DNA of 64,000 bases. Origin: Branchiostoma floridae (lineage: Eukaryota; Chordata; Leptocardii; Amphioxiformes; Branchiostomatidae). Of this stretch, positions 1 to 10,009 are shown in pieces. Location of the stretch: positions 12,297,351-12,361,350 of the forward strand of contig NC_049994.1 of NCBI RefSeq assembly GCF_000003815.2, in the 5' to 3' direction. A model generated the notes under the pieces. The model saw only the letters and a program-made list of their open reading frames with translations. It was not told the origin of the DNA and searched no databases. The position numbers and the translations under genes were made by a program. Position 1 is the stretch's first letter, and every line of letters starts with the position of its first letter.

Positions 1-1
1 A

Positions 2-2050
2 CGTCAAGTAGAGCTTGTATTCCCAGGAAGTACAGGAAGTCAGGAATCTGGATGGGCTGAAGAGATAGATTTTTCCATTGTCCCCAGACCACACACGTCC
101 CGTGTAGCCTACTGTTGCATGTTTGAAACACGAGAGTCCTTTGACGATCTGCTGTACAGATCTGGAGACATGAACATGTTCAGAGGATGCAACAACCCAC
201 TGGGTATGGAGTCTGGGACAATAACGGCTGGACAGATAACAGCGCAGGTAGTAATAGCAGTTTTGAACAGCATAGAGAATGCTCCGGCTCACGCACGCTT
301 AAATGGCATGTCGTCGTGGAAGATGCAATCGAATCCCGGCTGGATTAAAGTAGATCTGGGTCAGCAAATGCTGATAACAGGTCTTGTGACACAAGGCCAT
401 GGTGAGAACTATATCACATCCTTTACGCTGACATTCTCTTCGTCAGACTTTGACTGGAGTCCATACAGATATAACTCAAGAGAACTACAGTTCATGGGAA
501 ATGTGGACGGTGAAACACCTAACCACGTGTACCTTCCTCGTGCAGTCGCAGCGCGGTACGTCCGCTTACACCCCAAAACGTGGATCAAAAGCCCGAACCT
601 GCGCCTCGAGATCATTGGTTGTAAACGCGACAATTGTGAAATCCTGTCCAATGTCGGAGCAGACTCGTTCTCTCCGTCTGATATCAAGTGTTGGGAGAAG
701 GAATGTACTGTTGGAACTGGGCTGAACTACAGAGGCTTCCAAAATGTTACAAACAGCGGACGAAAGTGTCAAAAATGGGATTCCCATGACCCACATGTAC
801 ATTGCACAACACCAGCACTCTTTCCCAATGCTGGATTGGTCGAAAACTACTGTAGAAATATACCAGGTTCTCTGGCGAAAGTTCCGTGGTGCTTCACTGA
901 AGATCCCAAACGGCCAAGGGAGTTTTGTCCCATAGAAATGTGTGAAGTTGGTTGTATTGACTCCGGACTAGCAACTGTAGCAAACGACAACGACTGGCTG
1001 GGCTTTATACAAAATTCACAGACCGACGACTTCTCTGATATCACTGACATTTCAACAGCGTCAAAAGATGAAATCGCAGACATGGGTCACCAAAAGAAGG
1101 ACTTTATTCTACAATGCACATTTGACAAGAAAAGGTGCTCACTGGATGACTTCAAAGTATCTCAAAACTCTAAATACGGCAACTGTTTCACCTTCAATCA
1201 TGACCAAGATAATGTAGTGGAAACGACAAAGATCGGAGCTGGTTACGGTTTAAAACTCACGCTAAATGTAGAAAGTAAAGAGTATATTGGCATCTTTGGA
1301 CAGGATCCCGGGGTAAAAGTCACCGTCCACACTCCAGGGTCAACATCTCTACCTGAGGTCAACGCCCTTAGTGCTGAACCCGGAAAGAGCACGTTTATTG
1401 GACTGAAGCGCAGAGTTGTAAACCGACAGCCTCACCCTTACGGCAACTGTTCCTTGTCGACAGAGACCTCCCCATTGTACGGTGGTCTCTACACTTACGA
1501 GACGTGTAAGCGGTCATGCCTGCAGAAAGCTCTGATCGAAGAATGTGGATGTTCAGATGAACTCTTAGCCATCAACACCACCATCTGTCGTACCCTGAAC
1601 GAAGCTCAAGAATGCTGCCGACAGAAAATACGTAAAGACCATGAAAACAACAAGCTGGTTTGCCCTTGTCCTCAGCCCTGCCACGAGGAGTCGTACGATG
1701 TGTGGGTATCTTCGTCATCGTGGCCGTCTGAGGCGTATACAGCGTACGTGCTGGAGAAGATTCACACTCGGAGCAGATCCAAGAATCTACCAACCAATCT
1801 AGACTCCATTCAAAAGAATCTCGTTCGTCTACATTTGTACTATCAGGACTTGAACTACCAGGAAATAATGGATATACCAAGCTTCACCATAGAGGCTCTG
1901 TTAAGCAGTGTTGGTGGGCTGCTAGGACTGTATATAGGCTTGTCTGTCATCACGGTTTGTGAGTTTTGCAATCTTATCGTAGGTATGGTAAAGGTGTTCA
2001 TTAGAGGGAGTAAGCCATCGAGCAACGAAAGGCAGAAGATAGGACAGTGA
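2..2050 (+). CDS. DEG/ENaC-family sodium channel with discoidin and kringle domains (5' partial)
   Basis: Numbering is from the Met at 119. Residues 24-168 form an F5/8 type C (discoidin) domain bounded by Cys24 and Cys168, with LGMESG, WIKVDLG and ARYVRLHP. Residues 196-275 form a kringle with the six usual cysteines (196, 217, 245, 258, 270, 275), NYRG and ENYCRN; Cys191 and Cys229 are extra. From about 324 the sequence is DEG/ENaC: DFILQCTF, YGNCFTFN, the cysteine-rich thumb (YETCKRSC, CGC, CPCPQPC) and a second transmembrane segment at about 592-620 with the G-x-S selectivity filter GLS at 607-609. The family makes trimeric, often ligand- or proton-gated cation channels with a large extracellular loop. 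No first transmembrane segment is visible. The frame is open to base 2, so the true start lies outside the window, although an acceptor-like tttttccattgtccccag ending at 87 could instead mark an exon start. Ligand and exact subfamily cannot be told. Confidence 0.9.
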   Translation, partial: RQVELVFPGSTGSQESGWAEEIDFSIVPRPHTSRVAYCCMFETRESFDDLLYRSGDMNMFRGCNNPLGMESGTITAGQITAQVVIAVLNSIENAPAHARLNGMSSWKMQSNPGWIKVDLGQQMLITGLVTQGHGENYITSFTLTFSSSDFDWSPYRYNSRELQFMGNVDGETPNHVYLPRAVAARYVRLHPKTWIKSPNLRLEIIGCKRDNCEILSNVGADSFSPSDIKCWEKECTVGTGLNYRGFQNVTNSGRKCQKWDSHDPHVHCTTPALFPNAGLVENYCRNIPGSLAKVPWCFTEDPKRPREFCPIEMCEVGCIDSGLATVANDNDWLGFIQNSQTDDFSDITDISTASKDEIADMGHQKKDFILQCTFDKKRCSLDDFKVSQNSKYGNCFTFNHDQDNVVETTKIGAGYGLKLTLNVESKEYIGIFGQDPGVKVTVHTPGSTSLPEVNALSAEPGKSTFIGLKRRVVNRQPHPYGNCSLSTETSPLYGGLYTYETCKRSCLQKALIEECGCSDELLAINTTICRTLNEAQECCRQKIRKDHENNKLVCPCPQPCHEESYDVWVSSSSWPSEAYTAYVLEKIHTRSRSKNLPTNLDSIQKNLVRLHLYYQDLNYQEIMDIPSFTIEALLSSVGGLLGLYIGLSVITVCEFCNLIVGMVKVFIRGSKPSSNERQKIGQ

Positions 2051-2352
2051 ACAGTTGCTTCTCTGGCGTAAAAAAATACGAAATGTACCACATGCTGTAA
2101 AACGGAAATTGACAGTAGATGGGACAGTGAATAGTTGCTTCTCTGACGTGAAAATAATGAATGTACTGCTTGATGTGAAACGTGAATGGACAGCATATTG
2201 GACAGAGTATAGTTGCCTCTCTGGCGTGAAAATAATGAATGTACTACTTGATGTGAAACGTGAATGGACAGCATATTGGACGGAGTATATTTGCCTCTCT
2301 GACGTGAAAAATACTGAATGCACCACTTGCTGTCAAACAGGAATGAACATGA
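2042..2352. repeat. 78-80 bp tandem repeat starting at the channel stop codon
   Basis: Four diverged copies. The landmark gttgcttctctggcg or a close variant begins at 2054, 2134, 2212 and 2290, giving periods of 80, 78 and 78. The first unit contains the last codons and the TGA of the channel gene, so the gene end and the repeat overlap. The 78 bp period is a multiple of three, which explains the repetitive reading frames seen here on both strands; these are not genes. Confidence 0.85.
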
Positions 2353-2811
2353 ACAATTAACACGGGAAATGAACAGAGCTTCATTACCTATGTTCCACTA
2401 ATATCGATGCACGACGAAGAAATGTTGAACTATGATGCACATAATGATCGACAGCATGTTATATGTTTAAACATAATATCTACATATTCAAAGCAGAACG
2501 TAGATACTAATAATGACAAATTTGTATACAGTCCTACTACGCTACACATCAACTTGCACCAATTGTACTAATACTCTTGTACAAACGCAGAAACTCCAGT
2601 CTTATACAATATCACGCTTCAAGGTAGAACGAATCAGTAACAAACTGAATAGATGTGTGACGCCTGGATGTATGAATGGGCGTATAGATACCTTACAACT
2701 TGGCTACATAAGCATAATATACGAGGTAACCTACAAATGCTGTCGCATGTATGACATCTGTAGCTCATTAAACATTAAAGACCGTCTATGTCTGTACGTC
2801 AATGAAGGTTA
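2353..2811. other. Probable 3' flank of the channel gene, nothing recognised
   Basis: AT-rich sequence with no domain, no convincing polyadenylation signal and no clear repeat. A 99-codon open frame at 2513-2812 has no recognisable features. Confidence 0.4.
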
Positions 2812-2960
2812 GACATGCAGGTAATAAGATACCCCAAAAAGCAGTGACTCAAGCAACTGGATATGATTTTGGAAACGGTCAGACGTTTCAACTAGCTACC
2901 ATCCACTAGTTTTCGTCAGTTCAACGGGATCGCCAGCGCCACCTATTGTTGTAAACAGGT
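2812..2960. repeat. Dispersed repeat with the actcaagcaactggatatga motif
   Basis: Contains actcaagcaactggatatga followed by gattttggaa and gtcagacgttt. The same block recurs at 53812-53900, and its left part recurs at 49655-49710 and, inverted, at 49433-49490. The run of tgacgaa...gaaacgtc on the opposite strand resembles tails I associate with Penelope-like retroelements. That class assignment is a guess; the repetition is directly visible. Confidence 0.6.
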
Positions 2961-3094
2961 AGAAGTTTGAGAAGAAAGCCTTTAGTACCGTCAAGGACAC
3001 TCCCCCACTGAAGTTTTGTTTTTAATGAGGTTCGTAGGGCCTGATGTTACCATCATGAAGATGAAAAGCGGCCAATAGTGACAACTGTAGCAGC

Positions 3095-3475
3095 ATCTCT
3101 TCTCCCTAAGTCAGGCTTAGGCAAGCTTGACTTCACCGACTCAATAGGCGAAGCAGGGGTTACGAGGCTGCTCGGGAAATTCCCTACCCCACTTTAGCCG
3201 GAATGGTTTGATCCGTTCACATCGCACCAGCGCACATGTGGCAGGTTTTTTTACGTGTCCGGGGTATGGCTCTTCCCAGACACGGGACCTCCATTTAACG
3301 TCCTATCCGAGGGACGGCGCTCATTTTCACCTGAGTAAAGTGAGGAAAGTCATGTAAAGTACCTTTCCCAAGGGCACAAGATCGGCAACACAGCAGACGC
3401 AGCTGAACCCGCGACCTCTCGGTCTCGAGGCAAACACGGACCCACTGCGCTACGCAGTCCCACCGCCAAAGTGGT
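3095..3475 (-). mobile_element. tRNA-headed SINE, copy 1
   Basis: On the minus strand the head reads gcgtagcgcagtgggtc and later tcgcgggttca, like the A and B boxes of a tRNA promoter. It is followed by cccttgggaaaggtactt, ctttcctcac and ggacgttaaatggaggtccc. The same body recurs, diverged, near 32030, 33750, 40760, 48280 and 55265. Family name not assigned. Confidence 0.6.
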
Positions 3476-4403
3476 TTCGTTATGTAGACGACATTTATTG
3501 AGGCAGAGTGTAGCCGACGACTTCTTTGACCACACCAACCAGGTAGATAAGGACATCAAGTTCACACAGGAGTCAATAGTTAGGTAATAAAAATGCGAGA
3601 AGAGGTCATATCAACTTATAGAAAAGCTTATGATTAAGCGTGTGATTACATTCTGCCTGGGTTTATTTATTGTAACCAGCGAAAAATGGGGTTCCACATT
3701 GCGAATTGTATACGTGGCGTTTATAAGCGTCAAATTTGTGCTAAAATGTGGAATAATGTGCTAAAATGTGCATCTCAATGTCAATAACATAAAAGATTTT
3801 GTTTTTTTGGTCTTGCCACAAAAAAAATTCTACTTTGAGTACCTTTAAGTTTTAACTTATTTATACATCTATCTATTTATATACGTGTGAAAAGCATGCA
3901 GCCTTAAGGCGTTTTCACTGTGTGCTGGGGAAGACCCCAAACATTATATAGTGATCCAAAAAAATAATGACCTTCTTGTAAATATTTGCTAAAATGCTGA
4001 GTATTTCATCTGTAAACTCTTGTTGCATGTAAACTAAGTACTGTTTCTTGATCTCTGTCGAACAATGCATCATTAGGAATTTCTGTTAGATTGTGTATAA
4101 TTATTACCAGAGAATGTGTTACGATTAAATTCAGATACAGTGTGATATATAGAATGTCATTTCAAAGTTGTAAGTCACAGACAACCTGGAACCCATACAA
4201 GATGAAGACGGCAAAACTGTGTTGAAAAACAACGAGCACACGGTACACTGTATGTACATGCAGGGTTTGTCTGCTTTTATGCATGTATGCTTACCATTCT
4301 TGAACATGTTAGCAAGGAACTGAAATATTAAAAGCGTGAGTTTTATATTAAAACACAACGCACAAACTGGGCGTCTGTTGTTACTGCGTTTCATGGGTTA
4401 CTG
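3476..4403. other. No gene or repeat recognised
   Basis: AT-rich unique sequence without an open frame of note or any element seen elsewhere in the window. Confidence 0.5.
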
Positions 4404-4406
4404 TTA

Positions 4407-6348
4407 AGGTGGGTTTACACCTGCGTATATTTTCATGCCGCATGAGTTCCGTTTTGACATTTTTCGACATTTTGACTAATTTCTTCAATACGCGGCCGCA
4501 CGCACAAGTCGCACCTCTATCGCATCTGAATCGTCTTTAGAAAGTTTCACGTACGCAGGCAAACGAAACTATACGCACAGTTCGTCTGATAGTTTTGGAC
4601 ATGCACAAAACTATCATTCGTACGCAGTTTGGTGCCCAAAACGTTATGGATGCGCAATACAGTGGTCCCACGTCGGTCGATTGCGCTATGAAGACGCTAC
4701 ATGTTTGCGCTTTACACGCAGTAATACGCGGAAATCGCGGTAATGCGAGTACATAGCGTTCTTACAGCGCAGACACAACGCACCATGAGCGACCGTATAA
4801 CGAATGCACACATAGATCACGATTTAGTACCGTGCGTTCTGCGATCGCTTTGCGCATACTACGCGTACTAATAGCGTGATCGACGCACACTCCAGATTTG
4901 GAATAAATACGAAGGTGCATCTGACTCCAGACAAAAAAAATCATCTCAAGATGTATATAACTTTATTGCACAACAATTGTACTCTTAACTTTAGTTAAGG
5001 CTTATCTAACTAATACAGGAGTTGTATTATGGGATAAGTTTCTTACAATCATTGGAGGCTTTTACAATCATTTGGGGAATTTCTAATGTCTAAACCTTCT
5101 TTGATATATTTTCCTATATCTGCCATGCAGGGATTGTCACATGTCATTATGTATTTGAATTTGCACTTCAGGTCCATTTGGATAAATCCTTGTGTACAAA
5201 ATGACAGCCTTCTGTATAGAGAATTGCGTGTATCGGAATATTTGGGGCATACAACCATAAAGTGATATTCGTCTTCTATTAGCTCTGGGCAGAATGGACA
5301 AACCCTCTGGTCGATAGGGATTTTTTGGAATCTTCCGGTTTATGATGCCAGATCCAGGCCAGGACTGACGAATTTGTACTGGGGGCATGGAGAGATGGTC
5401 ACAACTTGCAGGACACCATGAATACAGGACACTGGTCCCAACAGAGCCTCCAAGGACGGGAAGATGTAGAGGAACCTGCTCAAGCACTGGGTCAATTTGT
5501 GTGACACACGTGCCATTTTGTGTAACAGATATTTGACTTAATTTGCTGATAATGGCACTTTTTTTGTGTGTAGAACCACATGATATAAAGGTGCAATATA
5601 TAGCCATATTACAACTTTGAAAGAGGGCGTAAGGTTTCATAATTGTTTCATAATTTACGTGTTTGATAAAGATCTTGAATACGTTTTGTGGTGTGTATGA
5701 GTGTGATTTTTATAGTAGTTGAAATACTAAGATGATAGGGGAAATCATTAAGGACAAAGTGAAAACAAACACAATCTTAACAGTGCACATAATTTCTTAA
5801 GGTAAATGATGGCCCACATTTCTGTAAAAGCACAGTGTCACTGCTTTACTGCTTCGCGAATGAATAAAAAAAACCTCTTCACTGTTTACTTGTCAATGTT
5901 CTACTTGCACTGCCTGTAAACAAAGGCATACGTAGTACAAAGGGTTCCTCTAACAAAAATACTCTATTGGCAATGCTCGCAAACAAAAGTATATGTAACA
6001 CAAACTGTTCCTCTGGCACACCTGAAATGCGTTTGGAATGCAGTTAGCACCAGGTGCGTCAGGCATGCGGTCGGTAGACGTTGTGTGCGTCCTGAAAACG
6101 CCCAACATACGTACCCCATACGAATCTATTCGCAGTACGGAAAATTTTGTTGCGCATTTCAGTTGCAATCATACGCATCTCATGCGAAATGAAAACGCTG
6201 AAGTCGTAATTCAAACGCCAGATGGGCTCGACGTACAATTTAATTTATTCCAAAAAAATTCCAAATGTTGGGCGTTCGGCCGCGTATTGACAAAATTTTA
6301 TGCGGAACTCACGCGCACTTGAAAATATACGCAGGTGTAAACCCACCT
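4407..6348. mobile_element. Non-autonomous Harbinger-like element with TTA target duplication
   Basis: The left end aggtgggtttacacctgcgt is matched by its reverse complement at the right end (6329-6348), and imperfect inverted similarity runs about 85-95 bp inward to the shared tacgcggccg. TTA stands directly outside both ends (4404-4406 and 6349-6351). A three-base TWA target duplication is characteristic of PIF/Harbinger transposons. No transposase is encoded. The interior is split by a LINE fragment on the minus strand. Confidence 0.8.
4950..5640 (-). pseudogene. Decayed CR1/L2-like LINE 3' end, inserted in the Harbinger-like element
   Basis: Minus-strand frames carry the C-terminal zinc-binding motif of the ORF2 protein (VCPFCPELIEDEYHF, then VVCPKYSDTR) and end GKYIKEGLDIR before a stop at 5049. 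The frame is broken: the stretch from about 5260 to 5640 is read in a different frame from the C-terminus. The 3' terminus (tgcaataaagtt on the minus strand) is shared with the copies at 8205, 25605, 30489 and 56650. The 5' end is truncated, as is usual for LINE insertions. Confidence 0.8.
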
Positions 6349-6357
6349 TTATTGTCT

Positions 6358-6560
6358 GTGTGTGCGCGCATATGTACGTTTGTGTGAGTGTGTGTGTGTA
6401 TTGTTCGCATGTTTGCGCGCGTATATGTACACACGTGTGTACGCACGCGTGTACGCACACATGTGTATACGCGTACACGCGTGCGTACGCACGTGTGTAC
6501 ATATACGTGTGTGCGCCGGTGTGTTCAGTTTGTGTGGACGAGCGCGTATGTGTGAGTGCT
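6358..6560. repeat. Alternating purine-pyrimidine tract (Z-DNA-prone)
   Basis: A mixture of TG, CG, CA and TA steps beginning a few bases outside the right end of the Harbinger-like element. Positions 6414-6516 alternate purine and pyrimidine with no exception over 103 bases and are rich in CG and CA/TG steps. This composition is known to favour left-handed DNA. Open frames on both strands here are composition artefacts. Confidence 0.9.
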
Positions 6561-7242
6561 CTTGCAAAACAAAATGCCATACGAATATACTAAATATCTA
6601 CGACCCATGAGCCCCTTGCAACACCAACAGAATTTCATAGGCGTCGCTGTTGCACAGTATACTGCTGTTGGGTAATATTGTGCTCTGATCTTGGAAATGG
6701 AAAACATTGAGTCTTCAACTATCTGCGCATGGTCACTCATACCAGCTCCTATTTTCATAAATTCATTTCATTTCTTTATTTTTAGGATTCAAAACAAAGT
6801 AATAGTTTTTCTGCTCTTGTCTTTGGTGATATAAATGCATGCATGTTATGCTACCTTTGAATTAACACATGTTGTCTGACCACTGTAAAGAAGCAAGCAA
6901 CAATATAAAAAAAATATCGACCTGCAATACTAATGATTCACGACAAGCGTCGCTGCTGTTCTACAGCATTGATACGACTTTCATTGTGTTGTCACGGTAC
7001 CGTGGTATGGTATGAAGAATCTACTGTGCATTTCATCCATCCAGCTATCATATATTGCAACAGGCCTACTGGCTTGGAATGGAATGACACGTGTCAGCAG
7101 CTTTGTAAAGTGTTATAACTGCCTCTTTCATTTTAGATCGGGTTACAGAAATGATAATACTCTAAAAGATGTGCTGATTCATATTTTGCATACTGGTCGG
7201 CATGATGTTATGTGAACTGATATATTGATATGTTTTTCGTCC
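6561..7242. other. No gene or repeat recognised
   Basis: Unique-looking sequence; two overlapping short open frames (6933-7215) show no protein-like features. Confidence 0.4.
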
Positions 7243-7445
7243 TGTACCAGCTGTCTCCCATAAAGCCGACCAGACCTCCGAACGTGATATTTGTAACGCG
7301 AAACATGTCCGAGATAGCCAGGGATCTTGTACTTGGATGTATCAACGACAGATGCCACGCCATGTCAGCGCTACTGACCCAGATGTGCCAACTGGTGCCT
7401 GACCTTCATAAGGGGGAGAAACACTGGCCGATCTTTTATATTTAA
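7243..7445 (+). other. Exon-like island, unassigned
   Basis: An open frame of about 65 codons begins just after a pyrimidine-rich acceptor-like run (ttttcgtcctgtaccag). It reads LSPIKPTRPPNVIFVTRN and later MSALLTQMCQLVPDL and ends at TAA 7443-7445. Composition is more even than the AT-rich surroundings and the peptide looks protein-like. I do not recognise the family and see no consensus donor, so it could be a terminal exon, a gene relic or chance. Confidence 0.25.
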
Positions 7446-7989
7446 AACTTTTATCATGTCATGACTTCATATCTATCCACCTAGTTCAATGCATTTGTCA
7501 CGCCATGCAAAAAAGAAACTGTATATGTACTATTCATATAAATAACTTTTGACAAAATTATGTCGCTAGTATAATCTATTTATCAAAATTTACACAAAGG
7601 TACACGGATTTGGTCTAGTAAAACTTAATGTATTTTGATATATCTCTTACGTATCCACAAGACTGACAACTTTGCTGTCCATACATAACTGGCAGTCAGC
7701 GATGCTTAAGGTTTATTTCATTGCTCTATAAGAGATAGTCAAAAACATACAGATCAAATCAGCGATACAATGCGCATTTTTCTGCCAAATCCCTTACATG
7801 ACAAAAAGATACCCTAATAAATAGCGGGTAAAGAAGGCAAGAGATATGTGGAACAATTCGTTAAGCCAATTCCCTGCAGTCGATAAAAGCCGGAGTTTTG
7901 TCATGCTTTCGTCATTGATTTTTGTGAGAGTAAGAGCAAGATTTATACTCCAATCGGACTGTGAAGGATAAACTCTCTATTGTCTGTCA
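7446..7989. other. No gene or repeat recognised
   Basis: AT-rich sequence without supported features. Confidence 0.4.
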
Positions 7990-8170
7990 GGATTGAGAAA
8001 TCGACACGTCTGAGAGGATTAGAGCGTTTCTGTTGGGGTCAAGACGTTTGGAAGACCTCACTTTAGGCACCGTTTGGGGTAATTTGTATGTCAAACAGAG
8101 ATGTCTGGAAAGAAAGAGTGGACCTGGTCCGGTCAAGCCGCCTGTGATGATGATGATGATGATGTATGTT
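7990..8170 (+). mobile_element. Possible LINE 3' tail with (ATG)n terminus
   Basis: One plus-strand frame reads W-G-Q-D-V-W-K, has a stop, then RDVWKERVDLVRSSRL and a stop, directly followed by six ATG/TGA repeats. A short W-and-K-rich tail followed by a simple trinucleotide repeat resembles RTE-like or related LINE ends. Too short for firm assignment. Confidence 0.3.
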
Positions 8171-8204
8171 TTAAGGGGGAAAAGGCCGTTGCTATATTAT
8201 CATA

Positions 8205-8310
8205 GAAGAATTTTATTGCGCAACGATCGTACACGGTACAATGTAAGGCAAAAAAAAGAAGACACAAACTTATCATCCTAATTACTAGAACAAGTATTAA
8301 ACATAGTACA
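8205..8310 (-). mobile_element. 3' untranslated end of the CR1/L2-like LINE family
   Basis: Contains ttttattgcgcaacg and cttatcatcctaa in the order and spacing found at the 3' end of the LINE copy at 25605-25720. Only the untranslated tail is present, a severely 5'-truncated insertion. Confidence 0.65.
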
Positions 8311-8360
8311 TATGCAGATTATGAATATAGAATGACATCTGACATTCTAATTTCTATAAC

Positions 8361-8402
8361 AACTAGAAAGGCCGGTATTTGCTTAGGAGCAAATTCAGCT
8401 AT
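8361..8402. repeat. Short palindromic dispersed repeat (copy 1)
   Basis: The run ctagaaaggccg, then atttgcttaggagcaaat (nearly self-complementary), recurs in reverse orientation at 16099-16135. Confidence 0.6.
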
Positions 8403-8820
8403 TTTCACTCCGCTCTCCCTCTTTATGCAAACCGCCCATTCCTCGTTAAAGGGGCAAATTGCTGTCGCACATAAGCAGCGGGCCACAGTTTTCTTAAAAG
8501 ACACAATGACTACGTATTTTGCCCTTTTTCGTTACAAGTACATGATAGTAATATGCTAAGCAATGTTTTCCCACCATTGTTAGTTGCCTTTTGGTCGTCC
8601 CGGGTAAGGTTTTGCTTAGAAACACGCTAAAAACACGTGTCGGAAATGCTATAAAGGTGAATATCGTGGCATTCTGATAATGAAAAGACGTTAGTTCTTT
8701 AAATTTTCAGTCATAATTTACATCAACCACTTAGGCCGGCTTGTCACGTGTTGATGAACTTGTCCAGCAGACGACCTTTTTACGTCAGATGCCGTTTTAT
8801 TCTTGTCGCCAACTTTTGTA

Positions 8821-9194
8821 TAATTTACGTTACCGAACTTCTGTTGGGTGTAATTCGCTTACGAAAAGACATTTTCCGATAATTTTTTCACTGTTTTATC
8901 TGCTAAACAGTGGTGTTGCGTAACAAACAAATGACAGAACACGTAAAACACGAATGTTGGAAACATGACTATAACCGCCAATCTCAGGCCGTTTGTCACT
9001 TTTTTGATATAATTTACGTTACCATAATAAGTCCCTTAGAATTATAGAAAGATCATTACTTTTGTACTCATAGGAAAGAATGCTCCCAGATAAGTAATTG
9101 CCTGCAGAATAATCTTTCCAGAGCTGTTTGTTAAAATTTTATTTATCATTAAAAGCATAAATATAATTTACGTTACCATATAATTTACGTTACC
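8821..9194 (+). repeat. Cluster of the 14-mer taatttacgttacc
   Basis: Exact copies start at 8821, 9010, 9164 and 9181, all in the same orientation, and a fifth starts at 11167. The surrounding sequence is mostly unrelated, although some copies sit near gtcac and aggccg runs. Function unknown. Confidence 0.85.
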
Positions 9195-10004
9195 ATTTTT
9201 TTTCTTCAACATGTCATCGGATGTTCAGCAAGAGCACATCAACCAAAGACGTATTATCTGCTGTAATGTTACTGTAGGTGGGCTTGGCTTGCCATAGAGT
9301 CACAATGCAGTCTGTTTATATGTTCCTGTTTCAGTGAATTTTACGATGCTGGGACTTTTCATTTCTTATAGGAAAGATGTTCAAATGATAAACCTGATAT
9401 GCACCAACTTGGAAATATGCGGGTGTTTATATTGATATCTAAGCTCCATGATCAAAAGCATATGGGCTGCAGAAGTTAATAGCTAACTTAAGTTAAGACT
9501 TCACTATCATTAGATGTCACCTTTGCTTGTTTAGGTTGGAAATCTTGTTAATTAGAAGCAAACTACTCTTTCAACCAGTCGTGACTGCACAGAATTGATG
9601 CACAGAATTGTTTTACATGGACAAACACATGGTTCAAGGCAGAAAGCTATTTGTGAAACCAATCCCACTCTATAAAGTCAAGATCTATATAACGTCAGGC
9701 TTGTCATGTAATCATGTGGCATTAGTATAAAACAGGCTGCCAGGATAACTGTAGAACAGACCAGTGCCTTTACACATGCAGCTCTCTTTTGGAAAATTCA
9801 CTGTTGTTTATAGCCTTGCTCATCAACAAAAGCCTTGTTATACACATATTACACAGTTCTTTCTGCCGGTATTATTAAACCACACGATATAAGGTGTATG
9901 GATGGACATTTTGTTAGGTAGCACATTCATTCTGTATTGAATGTGACATTGTGTTTGTTCCACGAACAAAGATTGTCCTGACATCAAAAAATGTTTTATA
10001 AGAA
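9195..10004. other. No gene recognised
   Basis: AT-rich unique sequence with no supported open frame. Confidence 0.4.
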
Positions 10005-10009
10005 GTGCG

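Noticed and set aside
1855-2326. Two overlapping minus-strand frames of 134-139 codons
   Set aside because: Created by the 78 bp tandem repeat and antisense to the channel gene.
2513-2812. 99-codon plus-strand frame with several cysteines
   Set aside because: No domain, signal or splice context; cysteine spacing matches nothing I know.
6245-6610. Several frames rich in His, Thr, Cys and Val
   Set aside because: Artefacts of the alternating purine-pyrimidine tract.
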